A DNA stretch of 64,000 nt from Sediminispirochaeta bajacaliforniensis DSM 16054. Lineage in GTDB: Bacteria > Spirochaetota > Spirochaetia > DSM-16054 > Sediminispirochaetaceae. Shown here one piece after another: positions 17,131-25,123 of this stretch; the first letter of the stretch is position 1; each line of letters begins with the position of its first letter. The stretch covers positions 155,195 through 219,194 of the forward strand of contig NZ_KB899410.1 of the NCBI RefSeq assembly GCF_000378205.1. Direction: 5' to 3'. The notes beneath the pieces are model-generated. The model had not been told where the DNA came from and searched no databases. It saw nothing but the letters and a program-made list of their open reading frames with translations. The translations under genes and the position numbers were made by a program.

Positions 17131-17871
17131 CTACTCGTTCTGTGATTCGACGGCCGCGTGCACATAATGTTCGGCAAGGCCTTCTTCTTTTATTGCTGCA
17201 AGAGCTTCGGCAAGAGGCTCTACCAGGGAAGCATGGCGATCATGCAGATACAGATACATTTCTCGTTGGGCAAGGGGCGGAAAGAGAATCCTGACTCCTT
17301 TGATGTCGTGCGTTCGAAGATAATACTCTCCTCGTTTATCGTTGTAAAGAATGATATCGGCCCTTCCCGCCACAAGCATGGAAAAAAGCGAGGTTTCGTT
17401 TGATGTCGTAACAATGCTTTTTGCATCGGTTACATGCTCCTCGAAGATCTTCCATCCGTTGATGAAGATGACATGATAGGCCGCAAGATCGTCCCAGGAA
17501 GCTACCGAAATGGCGGAATCACACGTAAAAGCACTGAAATTGAAATCACTCAATTTTTCGGGAACAAGAATAAGATGTGGATGGAATTTTTCCATGCCTT
17601 CGGTTCTCGCGTATTCGCCGTCGATATTCCCCGAAGCGGCTTCGGCAAGGGACCTGTCGCTCGGTAAGTGGAGAATGGTAACACGTCTTCCGATACGCGT
17701 AAAAGCCTCTCTGATAATTAGATCGTAATATCCCATGTCGTTTGTCTTGGAAAAGGGGGGCGTGTCTGCCGTCGATAGGATGAGAGGAGGAAGTGACTCC
17801 GCTTTGAGGGAAGCGACCGAGATCGGAAACATAAGGAGAAAAAAGATAAAAAGGAGAGGGAGTCGTCTCAT
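17131..17871 (-). CDS. Periplasmic solute-binding protein (family 3-like), likely kinase partner
   Basis: 246 residues with a signal peptide (cleavage near LKAES, residue 25). The mature part follows the SBP_bac_3 pattern: LILSTADTPPFSKTNDMGYYDLI at the start, LVAGRADIILYNDK in the second lobe and a C-terminal helix. No transporter subunits are nearby; the next gene is a sensor kinase 5 nt away. The pair resembles bacterial systems in which a free binding protein presents ligand to a kinase sensor domain. The ligand may be an amino acid or other small organic compound. Confidence 0.8.
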   Translation of the reverse strand: MRRLPLLFIFFLLMFPISVASLKAESLPPLILSTADTPPFSKTNDMGYYDLIIREAFTRIGRRVTILHLPSDRSLAEAASGNIDGEYARTEGMEKFHPHLILVPEKLSDFNFSAFTCDSAISVASWDDLAAYHVIFINGWKIFEEHVTDAKSIVTTSNETSLFSMLVAGRADIILYNDKRGEYYLRTHDIKGVRILFPPLAQREMYLYLHDRHASLVEPLAEALAAIKEEGLAEHYVHAAVESQNE

Positions 17872-17880
17872 ACAAATTTC

Positions 17881-17909
17881 AGTATGCGTCGCTTATACTG
17901 TTTTGTCAA
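17881..17909 (-). promoter_or_regulatory. Promoter of the binding protein-kinase pair
   Basis: Complement strand TTGACA (17909-17904), 17-nt spacer ending GACG, CATACT (17886-17881). The ATG at 17871 follows 9 nt after the -10 box and has no Shine-Dalgarno. Confidence 0.65.
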
Positions 17910-17972
17910 AACAAGGAGGCCTGTGGCTCGCTTTCTCTTCTGTTTTGTCATCCGCTTTCCGATATATAGGCT

Positions 17973-20642
17973 ATGAAAGGCTCGTTTTATGCACATCTTT
18001 TGGCAGCATCGGTGATTTTTTCTTCTGTTTTCGTTTCGATTGCCTGTACGACGGCTCCCATAGAGGTCGTACAGGTTCAGGAAACCCCTCCTGCTTCCAC
18101 TCGTCTTCCTTTTGTTGTTCAAGCCTCCCATGCCGCTCCCGTAGCAGATGGTGTGTCGCTTCCGGGAGGCTTGTTTCTTACGGCGGGAGAAGGGGATGGG
18201 CTCCTGCTTTTATGGGATGAGGATGGACGCATTCTAAGGAGAATTCCCTCCTCTGGGGCATGTGCCCCATTGGGATCGGAGGGGAATTTCGTCTATCTTA
18301 CCAGGAACCGGCGGGGCCTCATGGCGGCAAAGCGTGTCGAAGGAAGTGATCGCCTTCTTTTTGGGGCGCAGAGTCCGATAGCCTTTCTCGGAAATAGTTT
18401 CGGAATGCTTTTTCCCATTGTTACCGGTGAAAATGATAAGAAGCAGCTTCGACTCATAGATGCTACCGAAGGAGAGGTGTTTGAAACCCCTCTTCCTCCC
18501 GGTCTTGTACCATCCTCAGCTCCCTCATTTTCCGTCGACGGCAGGTTCCTGCTTCTTCCTGTGGGCTCTTCGGTGCTCTTTTTTCGATTATCGTTTGAAG
18601 GTGGATACTCATTATCATCTCCTTCTCTGCTTGATTTTCCCCCAGGCGACGGCCCGGGAAGGATCGTGTCCTGCCTGTGGTTGGGCCCTGATCGTTTTCT
18701 GGTACACGACGACCGAGGAAAGGGTGTGGCCTGGGCGGTCGATACGAATTTAGCTTTACATCGCCTTTGGTGCCTCGACCTTGATCAGGGAGAGGCGATT
18801 CGCCTGGAAACAGCTGGGGATCGAATGGCGATTTACGGAGGGAAACGGATCAAGCTCTACCGTTTCTCGACAAGGGACGAAAAGCAGGTCCCCCGCTTAT
18901 ACCACACCATTCGAGGAAGGGCCAGTACTGCCTTTTTTTCGGTTTCCAGCGGCTACCTTCTTTTTAATCTCCTTGGCACATCGGCGGAGGCAGAGTGGGG
19001 GAATCTATTTCTTTACGATGATGATGAGGGCCTCTATCTCAACCGCCTTCCTGGATCGCTTTCCCCTCTTCTCGAGGTGTTTCTCGATGGGGAGCGACGC
19101 CATGTGATCCTGCGTTTTCCCGATCGTATTGAAAAACGGGATTTTCACGGGATACTTGTGGCTCTGCTTTCCGAAATTCCCCGGGATGCATCCGCTCTTG
19201 CACGGGAGGGTAACATGTGGGGGAGGGGGACCGATCTCTTGCTTTCGGTCGATATGCAAGGCCTTATTCGGATAGAGCCGCAGAAACCACAATGTGGAGC
19301 GCCTGTGAGTCTTGCCGTAAGGGGATCGGGGTGGGTGAGTTTTACCGACGGAGGGCTTTTTGCGGGGAGCCGCAATGCCGATACCATGTTCGGGGTGGCA
19401 GGCCGAGAAGGAGTGTTGCTTGCCTCTCAGCATGCAGGCCCTCTTAATCGTCCCGATATGCACATTGGGCCGACACAAGAGGCGGATGCGAAAGCGCTTT
19501 GGGCGGAAATCCCCCCGCGCGTGGTGATCGAAGCTGCGGAAAACCATCGTATCACCGACATGAAAACTTCCGAATCCCTCTCTTTTTCCCTGTTGCCTGG
19601 CGGGGCCCCGATTGGGCGCTATCAAATTTTTGTGAATGGTGTCCCCCTCTATGCCGGAGAAGGGAAAAAGGTGGAAAGGGATTCTTCTCTTCATTTCGAA
19701 GAAGAGATCGAACTTTTTGAACGGGTCAACAAGATTGAGATACGTTGCACCGATATCAGGGGAATCACATCGCTGCCCCGCTGTCGTTATGCGACCGTTC
19801 GCAAGGCCAAAGCGGGGGAAACCTACTATGTGGGCTTCGGCATATCCGGTACGAAAGGTACCCTACCGTCTCTTCGCTATGCGGCCAAAGATGCTTCAGA
19901 TCTTCATATCTATTTCGATAACGTGGTATTCGACCGTTCCTTTGCCGTTACCCACAGATCCTACAACAATACGCAGATTTCGCCTCAAAGCTTTCAGGAG
20001 GCGCATCGATTTCTGATGAATACCAGCCCTGATGATACCGTCGTACTCTTTTTTTCCGGGCCACTTTCTTCTTCGAAGGATAGTGATGATCGCTTTTTGA
20101 TGGCCCCGGAGGTCTCGATCCCGTTTCAGGAGTTTTGGCGTCTTTTGGATGCTGTTCCCGCCCGGCGACGGCTGCTCTTGCTCGATGCGGTAGATGTAGA
20201 CGGTGCTCCCTCTTTCTCCGATCCTGTGGCAGGGGAGGCTGCCCGCTTCTACTCCATGGCTTGTTTCCCTCGCACCGGTGCCGTCATCCTCGATGCAAAC
20301 CGTCGTGAAGCGGCAGCGGATGCCGAAGAAGTCGAGAAGGTGAAGAACTCTCTTTTTGCCGAAGCACTTCTGCAGACGCTGGTATCAGCCGAGTCCGATC
20401 GAGACAAAAATGGACACATCGATGGAAGAGAACTCTTTCGCGGCGTCGCCTCTCGGGTGGAAGAGTGGAGCCTGGGCAATGAGGCGCCGGTATTGTTTCC
20501 CGGAGATTTTCGCGTCCAACTTTTTCTTCCCATGGTTACCGATTTTGGAACGGATGTCGAAGCCCTGCTCAGACAGAGTGACGAGGGGCGGAGAATTTCC
20601 CCGGATAACGGTAAAACATCGATCATGCCCTGGAAGTTTTAG
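17973..20642 (+). CDS. Large lipoprotein with a catalytically inactivated caspase-like (C14) domain and an EF-hand loop
   Basis: 889 residues. The signal peptide ends in a lipobox (SIAC), so it is probably a lipoprotein. Residues about 45-520 look like repeated beta-propeller blades (VSFTDGGLFAG, FLLLPVGSSVLFFRL). An Ig-like strand-rich part (about 525-610) precedes a caspase-like domain (about 615-870) recognised by ETYYVGFGISGTKGTLPSLR, YAAKDASDL and DDTVVLFFSG. The catalytic His is missing (SGP at about 695-697 where SGHG is expected) and the catalytic Cys is missing (LLLLDAVDVDG around 736-742 where LDACHSG is expected). A canonical EF-hand loop DRDKNGHIDGRE starts at about 809. No strong Shine-Dalgarno is seen. 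Function is likely scaffolding or sensing rather than proteolysis. Confidence 0.8.
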   Translation: MKGSFYAHLLAASVIFSSVFVSIACTTAPIEVVQVQETPPASTRLPFVVQASHAAPVADGVSLPGGLFLTAGEGDGLLLLWDEDGRILRRIPSSGACAPLGSEGNFVYLTRNRRGLMAAKRVEGSDRLLFGAQSPIAFLGNSFGMLFPIVTGENDKKQLRLIDATEGEVFETPLPPGLVPSSAPSFSVDGRFLLLPVGSSVLFFRLSFEGGYSLSSPSLLDFPPGDGPGRIVSCLWLGPDRFLVHDDRGKGVAWAVDTNLALHRLWCLDLDQGEAIRLETAGDRMAIYGGKRIKLYRFSTRDEKQVPRLYHTIRGRASTAFFSVSSGYLLFNLLGTSAEAEWGNLFLYDDDEGLYLNRLPGSLSPLLEVFLDGERRHVILRFPDRIEKRDFHGILVALLSEIPRDASALAREGNMWGRGTDLLLSVDMQGLIRIEPQKPQCGAPVSLAVRGSGWVSFTDGGLFAGSRNADTMFGVAGREGVLLASQHAGPLNRPDMHIGPTQEADAKALWAEIPPRVVIEAAENHRITDMKTSESLSFSLLPGGAPIGRYQIFVNGVPLYAGEGKKVERDSSLHFEEEIELFERVNKIEIRCTDIRGITSLPRCRYATVRKAKAGETYYVGFGISGTKGTLPSLRYAAKDASDLHIYFDNVVFDRSFAVTHRSYNNTQISPQSFQEAHRFLMNTSPDDTVVLFFSGPLSSSKDSDDRFLMAPEVSIPFQEFWRLLDAVPARRRLLLLDAVDVDGAPSFSDPVAGEAARFYSMACFPRTGAVILDANRREAAADAEEVEKVKNSLFAEALLQTLVSAESDRDKNGHIDGRELFRGVASRVEEWSLGNEAPVLFPGDFRVQLFLPMVTDFGTDVEALLRQSDEGRRISPDNGKTSIMPWKF

Positions 20643-20736
20643 AGATAAATGAATAAATAGGATCAATCACTGGAAGAAGTTCCTTTGGTACGGTATTATA
20701 TATTCTATACCTACCGTTGCATGAGGAGGGGCGGCG

Positions 20737-21393
20737 ATGGCAGTAAAGAGGATACGGTTTACTATCTTCGTGCTTCTGTTGACCTTGAGCACCTCGGGGC
20801 TCTTTGCTCTGAAGCTTTCCCTCGGCTTCTCAGGGGCGTTGTACATGGATCGGGAAGAGATAGACTCTTCAAGTGGCGAAGATATCTGGAGTCATTTCGC
20901 AGAGGGCGAGGGGGTCTATTACGGGGTAAATGCCGAATTGCTTTTCAAAAAGCTTGCTCTCGGACTCTATACCTACTTTAGCTTTTACAACTGGGACTAT
21001 TATGATGTCCTTTCTTCTGATGACTACTCCTACGACATGATAGATGTTGATGTCAATCTTTCTCTCAGCTACCATATTTTCGGAACAACAGCCTTCCTCG
21101 ATCCCTTTTTCGAAGGAGGTTTCGGAACCATGACCGCTTCCATCGATAGCTATGAACGGGACGGGAGCTCTTATGATCTGAATGAACCGTTTACCTTTCT
21201 TGCACGGGAATATTGTTTTCTCGGCCTTGGCCTTGGAGTGAATTTCGGAGGGATTGGTTTCTACACAAAGTTCCAGTACCATGGTTCGATAGGTCCGGTG
21301 GAATTCGATAGTGACAAGTATGGTTCCTTTACCACCTCTGATTTTCCATTTAAAGAGGCAAAAGTCATTATTGGTGGGAAAATCATTTTATGA
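20737..21393 (+). CDS. Small outer-membrane beta-barrel protein
   Basis: 218 residues with a signal peptide (cleavage after LFA, about residue 24) and alternating strands rich in Tyr, Phe and Gly (YYGVNAELLFKKLALGLYTYF, FLGLGLGVNFGGIGFYTKFQ). It has the size of an 8- to 10-stranded OmpX/OmpW-like barrel. Strong GAGGAGGGG ribosome site before ATG 20737. No named family is recognised. It lies 94 nt after the caspase-like lipoprotein gene and could be co-transcribed. Confidence 0.7.
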   Translation: MAVKRIRFTIFVLLLTLSTSGLFALKLSLGFSGALYMDREEIDSSSGEDIWSHFAEGEGVYYGVNAELLFKKLALGLYTYFSFYNWDYYDVLSSDDYSYDMIDVDVNLSLSYHIFGTTAFLDPFFEGGFGTMTASIDSYERDGSSYDLNEPFTFLAREYCFLGLGLGVNFGGIGFYTKFQYHGSIGPVEFDSDKYGSFTTSDFPFKEAKVIIGGKIIL

Positions 21394-21435
21394 TACAAAA
21401 ATGTATGAATATTGATTTTACATTACAATAATGTA
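21393..21435. promoter_or_regulatory. Two inverted repeats upstream of amtB
   Basis: ATACA (21393-21397) pairs with TGTAT (21402-21406), and TACATTA (21419-21425) pairs with TAATGTA (21429-21435). A TATAAT box follows at 21437-21442. They lie about 150-190 bp before the inferred sigma-54 start site, the usual place for enhancer-binding activator sites, or they could be an operator at a second, sigma-70-type promoter. Confidence 0.4.
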
Positions 21436-21564
21436 GTATAATAAATAACATCATACCTCTATGTAACTTTTTTTCCACTTCCTGATTATCGAACAGCTTG
21501 TCTAACTCTATCAAATTACAGGAATTACAAAAAATTTATCTTTTTTTCTCATATCACTTCGAGA

Positions 21565-21580
21565 TGGCACTATTCCTGCA
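21565..21580 (+). promoter_or_regulatory. Sigma-54-type promoter of amtB-glnK
   Basis: TGGCAC at 21565-21570 and CTGCA at 21576-21580 match the -24/-12 consensus (TGGCAC-N5-TTGCA) with one mismatch. The GG (21566) and GC (21578) doublets have the exact 12-nt register required. Transcription would start near 21591, about 25 nt before the amtB ATG. This agrees with nitrogen-limitation control of ammonium transport. Confidence 0.65.
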
Positions 21581-21615
21581 AGATGTTGAATAGAAACATT
21601 TTTTAGGAGGAGTGT

Positions 21616-22959
21616 ATGCATCTCTGGAGAAAAAGCCGGAAGGTTGCACTAATTTCAACACTTTTACTTCTGTCCGGTGCTGTTGCACTTTTTGCGGAGG
21701 GGGATGGTCCGTCCGTACAAGGTGCATATGATGCCCTCGATTCACTCTGGCTGGTGATCGCTGCGGCATTGGTTTTTTTTATGCAGGCGGGTTTTGCGAT
21801 GGTTGAAACCGGTCTGACCCGCGCTAAAAATGCGGGGAATATTCTGATGAAAAACCTTATGGATTTTGCTGCCGGTGCCGTGATCTATTTTGCGGTCGGC
21901 TGGGGTCTTATGTACGGGACATCCGCCGGCGGTTTCGTCGGAACCGATCAGTTTTTCCTTGTTGGTTTTGAGCTTTCCGACTTTGCCAGTTGGATGTTTC
22001 AGGTTGTTTTTGCCGCAACAGCCGCGACCATCGTCAGCGGGGCAATGGCGGAACGGACGAAGTTCGCATCCTACCTTGTCTACAGTGTGGTAATTTCGGG
22101 CCTGATCTACCCCATTTCCGGTCACTGGATATGGAACGGGGGCTGGCTTGCCAGCATGGGCTTCCATGATTTTGCCGGGTCTACGGCTGTTCATTCCGTC
22201 GGAGGCTGGGCTGCCCTTGCCGGTGCCATCGTTCTTGGCCCGAGGACAGGAAAATATATCTATTCCAATGGGAAAGTGGTCGGTGTGAAGGCCATTCCCG
22301 GTCACAACATGCCACTGGCCGCCCTTGGCGTTTTTATCCTCTGGTTTGGATGGTACGGTTTTAATGCCGGAAGTACCCTCAGCGGTACCAACCCCAGTAT
22401 CGCCTTTATCGCCGTTACCACTACCTTGGCGGCTTCTACCGGAGCAATTTTTGCAATGGGTACCAGCTGGATTGCCTTCGGTAAGCCCGATCCCAGTATG
22501 TCCCTCAACGGTGCCCTTGCAGGTCTCGTCGGAATTACCGCCGGTTGTTTCGTCGTTTCCCCTGTAGGTGCCCTTATCATAGGGGCCGTCGCGGGAATGC
22601 TGGTTGTCGGCTCTGTAGAGTTTATCGACAAGGTCCTCAAGATCGACGATCCCGTTGGTGCGGTTTCTGTTCATGGCGTCTGCGGTGTTTGGGGAACCTT
22701 GGCCGTGGGGCTTTTCGGAACCGGCGCCGGTGATGTTACCGGTCTCTTTTACGGCGGAGGGCTGCATCAGCTGGGAGTTCAGCTCTTAGGTTCTCTCTCG
22801 GTCTTTGTCTGGGTGTTTGTTCTTGCTCTCCTGCTCTTCTTTATTCTCAAGGCTACCATGGGACTTCGGGTAAGCGAAAAGGCGGAGCTATCCGGATTGG
22901 ACATCGAAGAGCATGGAATGGAGTCGTATTACGGATTCCAGATCTTTTCCAACCAGTAG
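21616..22959 (+). CDS. amtB: Ammonium transporter (Amt/MEP family)
   Basis: Conducts ammonium/ammonia across the inner membrane. 447 residues: an N-terminal cleavable signal sequence (to about LFAEG, residue 29), then 11 transmembrane helices. Family marks are AGFAMVETGLTRAKN, the AAATIVSGAMAERTKF segment, GGWAALAGAIVLGPRTGK, the pore-His region PLAALGVFILWFGWYGFNAGS and DDPVGAVSVHGVCGVWGTLA with its second pore His. AGGAGGAGT lies before ATG 21616. It is followed 12 nt later by glnK, the usual partner that plugs the pore under nitrogen excess. Confidence 0.97.
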   Translation: MHLWRKSRKVALISTLLLLSGAVALFAEGDGPSVQGAYDALDSLWLVIAAALVFFMQAGFAMVETGLTRAKNAGNILMKNLMDFAAGAVIYFAVGWGLMYGTSAGGFVGTDQFFLVGFELSDFASWMFQVVFAATAATIVSGAMAERTKFASYLVYSVVISGLIYPISGHWIWNGGWLASMGFHDFAGSTAVHSVGGWAALAGAIVLGPRTGKYIYSNGKVVGVKAIPGHNMPLAALGVFILWFGWYGFNAGSTLSGTNPSIAFIAVTTTLAASTGAIFAMGTSWIAFGKPDPSMSLNGALAGLVGITAGCFVVSPVGALIIGAVAGMLVVGSVEFIDKVLKIDDPVGAVSVHGVCGVWGTLAVGLFGTGAGDVTGLFYGGGLHQLGVQLLGSLSVFVWVFVLALLLFFILKATMGLRVSEKAELSGLDIEEHGMESYYGFQIFSNQ

Positions 22960-22971
22960 AGGGGGTATGCG

Positions 22972-23313
22972 ATGAAAATGGTGATTGCATACATTCAGCC
23001 GGAGAGTCTGAATGCAGTGAAGCAGGAATTGTACAGCAGAGAGATCTACAAGCTCTCAATTACAAATGCCCTTGGATGTGGGCAACAGAAAGGCTATCAT
23101 GAATCCTACCGCGGTGTGGATATCGAGGTGAATCTTTTGAAAAAGGTTCGGATCGCAATTGCCGTCAACGACTCCTTTGTTGATGCCACAATAGAGGGGA
23201 TTATCGCTGGTGCCCGGAGCGGTGAGATCGGCGACGGCAAGATTTTTGTTCTTCCCATAGAGCAAACCATTCGAATCCGGAGCGGGGAAACAGGAAGTGA
23301 AGCAATCGGCTGA
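22972..23313 (+). CDS. glnK: P-II nitrogen regulatory protein (GlnK type)
   Basis: 113-residue trimeric signal protein that binds ATP/ADP and 2-oxoglutarate and gates AmtB. It follows the family pattern (GCGQQKGYHESYRG T-loop, IGDGKIFVLPIEQTIRIRSGE near the end). Position 51, the Tyr uridylylated by GlnD in enterobacteria, is Ile here (YRGVDIEV), so that modification is not possible; Tyr46 is present. Gln39 and the B- and C-loop residues are retained, so effector binding should work. Co-transcribed with amtB and followed by a strong terminator. Confidence 0.95.
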   Translation: MKMVIAYIQPESLNAVKQELYSREIYKLSITNALGCGQQKGYHESYRGVDIEVNLLKKVRIAIAVNDSFVDATIEGIIAGARSGEIGDGKIFVLPIEQTIRIRSGETGSEAIG

Positions 23314-23353
23314 TTGCCGTATTACAAAAAGTATTCCCTTCTGTGTGGGTGTA

Positions 23354-23384
23354 CCCCTGCCGCCTGACGGCAGGGGGCTTTTTT
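23354..23384 (+). terminator. Terminator of amtB-glnK
   Basis: CCCCTGCCG (23354-23362), five-nt loop, CGGCAGGGG (23368-23376), then GC and six T. It also ends the gap to the convergent kinase gene. Confidence 0.9.
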
Positions 23385-23387
23385 ACT

Positions 23388-24836
23388 CTACATGCGAATT
23401 CTCATCTCGATCGAAACAAAGGCTCCTATGCTGTTTTCCATAATGAGACTGCCGCCGTATTGTCTGACCAACGTATCGATAACCGTTAAGCCGAAGCCTG
23501 AGAAATTCCCGGCAAGGACCGAATCGGGAAAACCTATTCCGTCGTCACTTACCTTCAGTTTCATATAATTGGGCCTATCGGTAGTGAGGGTAATGCTGAT
23601 TTTCGGTCCTTCCGTTAATGATTTTCGATATTTGATGCTGTTGGTCAGTAACTCATTCAGGATTGTACCAAAGGCTATTCCCGTTCGGGGAGGAAGCTTT
23701 ATCGATTCGACGTCAAGGCAAAAGAGCGGGGCGCACCCCGGAGCTATTGTATGCGCTTCGCTTATAATTTTTCTCACCACCGATCGGCTGTCCACATGCT
23801 TTGTGCTGTCGTTTCGATAGAGGTCTTCATATACCTGCATGACCACGGCAATCCGTTTTTGTGCATCTGTGAGAGATTCCCTTACCTCTTCATTTTCCTC
23901 CATGCCGAGTTGCAGCATCAGCATGGATCCGACAAAGGCGAGGTCGTTCTTCACCCTGTGATGTACTTCCTTCAGGAGGAGCTCTTTCTCCTTTAACAAG
24001 CCTTGTATCCTTGCATCAGTTCCAAGACGGTCTGTTAGATCCCGTGTGATGCTGGCGGCGGCATGACCGCAATCGGTTGTAAATCCGAAGGTTGCCACTT
24101 CAACAATTCTGGATGCCTTGTCTGCACGGATGATCTCCGTCACGGATAGAGAATCCTCTTGTGGAATCTTTCCCCTTTCAACATAGTGGTGCATCGCCGC
24201 CGTGGATGTTTCGGGAAGGAGCTCAATATCCCAAACGTGCATACCCAGCGTCTTCGAAGCGGAAAGCCCGGTGATTTCTTCCTGGGCCCGGTTCCACTCT
24301 ACAATGGTCCCCTCCTCGTCTATAATGACGATTCCGTCGACTGCATTGTCGATAAACAGACGTGAATGACTTGTGTCGGATGCAACGCGTTTCCTTGGCT
24401 TCTTCCCCGGCCCTGTCGTCCGTGATCTATAAAGCTCGAAGGCGATATCAACCGATGCCAGTAACAGTGAAGGTTCACTTTGCCGCAATAAAAAGCCGTA
24501 GCGGGGCGAGACGGATGAAATCCTTTGCAAGGTGTTGCCGTCTGAATACTTTGACAGAAAAATGACGGGAACATGCCGGGTCGAAAGCATTTGCCGCGTT
24601 GTTTCGATGGGATCCTGGCCATTGGAGAGTTCTGTGGCCATCAGAACCAAATAATCCCGATCACGTCTGGTTACGATACGAAGTGCTTCGCGGCAGGAAG
24701 ACGTTCGGTGTATGCGATAGCCAGCGCCAATGAGGCCGGAGTCTTGGATCGGTACATCCTGCTTATCGTCTTCGACAAGCAGAATATCATTGGTGCGGCC
24801 GGCCGAATCATGAAGAGAACTTTTGCAGATCATCAT
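23388..24836 (-). CDS. Pseudo-receiver / PAS / HisKA_2 histidine kinase
   Basis: 482 cytoplasmic residues. Residues about 15-130 have a response-regulator receiver fold (ILLVEDDKQ acidic pocket), but the phospho-acceptor Asp is Ala at about 67 (LVLMATELSNG), and the conserved Lys is Arg (YGFLLRQSEP). A PAS domain (about 155-280; FIDNAVDGIVIIDEEGTIVEWNRAQEEITG) and the HisKA_2/HATPase part follow (LKEVHHRVKNDLAFVGSMLML, ILNELLTNSIKYR, VSDDGIGFPDS). The frame opens at TTG 24896, but a TTGACG-18-TATAAT promoter places the mRNA start near 24867, so ATG 24836 is chosen. It lies beside amtB-glnK but no functional link is shown. Confidence 0.85.
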   Translation of the reverse strand: MMICKSSLHDSAGRTNDILLVEDDKQDVPIQDSGLIGAGYRIHRTSSCREALRIVTRRDRDYLVLMATELSNGQDPIETTRQMLSTRHVPVIFLSKYSDGNTLQRISSVSPRYGFLLRQSEPSLLLASVDIAFELYRSRTTGPGKKPRKRVASDTSHSRLFIDNAVDGIVIIDEEGTIVEWNRAQEEITGLSASKTLGMHVWDIELLPETSTAAMHHYVERGKIPQEDSLSVTEIIRADKASRIVEVATFGFTTDCGHAAASITRDLTDRLGTDARIQGLLKEKELLLKEVHHRVKNDLAFVGSMLMLQLGMEENEEVRESLTDAQKRIAVVMQVYEDLYRNDSTKHVDSRSVVRKIISEAHTIAPGCAPLFCLDVESIKLPPRTGIAFGTILNELLTNSIKYRKSLTEGPKISITLTTDRPNYMKLKVSDDGIGFPDSVLAGNFSGFGLTVIDTLVRQYGGSLIMENSIGAFVSIEMRIRM

Positions 24837-24873
24837 TAAATTTATACAACCCCTGGTTGCCGATACTGCCACC

Positions 24874-24903
24874 ATTATAGGGGCAGTAGAATTCAACCGT
24901 CAA
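24874..24903 (-). promoter_or_regulatory. Promoter of the PAS kinase gene
   Basis: Complement strand TTGACG (24903-24898), 18-nt spacer, TATAAT (24879-24874). It decides the start codon of the gene below it, because the longer open frame begins upstream of this promoter's start site. Confidence 0.7.
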
Positions 24904-24985
24904 TCAAGGCTTATCGTACGAGAAAAATTTCACGCTCTGAGAGTGGTTTTTCAGGAGAAATAGGTGGCCTGGAAAGGATGTATAG

Positions 24986-25069
24986 TGCCGGCGATCGGAC
25001 TCGAACCGATACACCCGTGAAGGCGGCAGATTTTGAGTCTGCTGCGTCTACCAATTTCGCCACGCCGGC
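24986..25069 (-). tRNA. tRNA-Leu (anticodon CAA)
   Basis: An 84-nt complement-strand tRNA. The acceptor stem GCCGGCG pairs with CGCCGGC followed by discriminator A. The D-arm contains TTGGTAGACGC, the anticodon stem GCAGA/TCTGC encloses loop CTCAAAA (anticodon CAA, reads UUG), there is a long variable arm as in class II tRNAs, and the T-arm reads GGTTCGAGTCC. The 3' CCA is not encoded. No tRNA or rRNA partner is nearby. Confidence 0.97.
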
Positions 25070-25123
25070 AAGCTTTCGAAAACATACCACACATCAGTAA
25101 TCTTTATCAAGTTCAATTTCGTC

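Noticed and set aside
21742-22767. Long open frame antisense to amtB (341 codons)
   Set aside because: It lies wholly within amtB, its product is a low-complexity Gly/Asn/His/Lys-rich string with no domain, and amtB itself is unmistakable. It is a shadow of codon bias.
13177-25123. Integrative element inserted at the tRNA-Leu gene, splitting the Mrp operon
   Set aside because: No integrase, no phage or plasmid genes, and no copy of the tRNA 3' end was found near 13.2 kb. The split is real but the mechanism is not supported.
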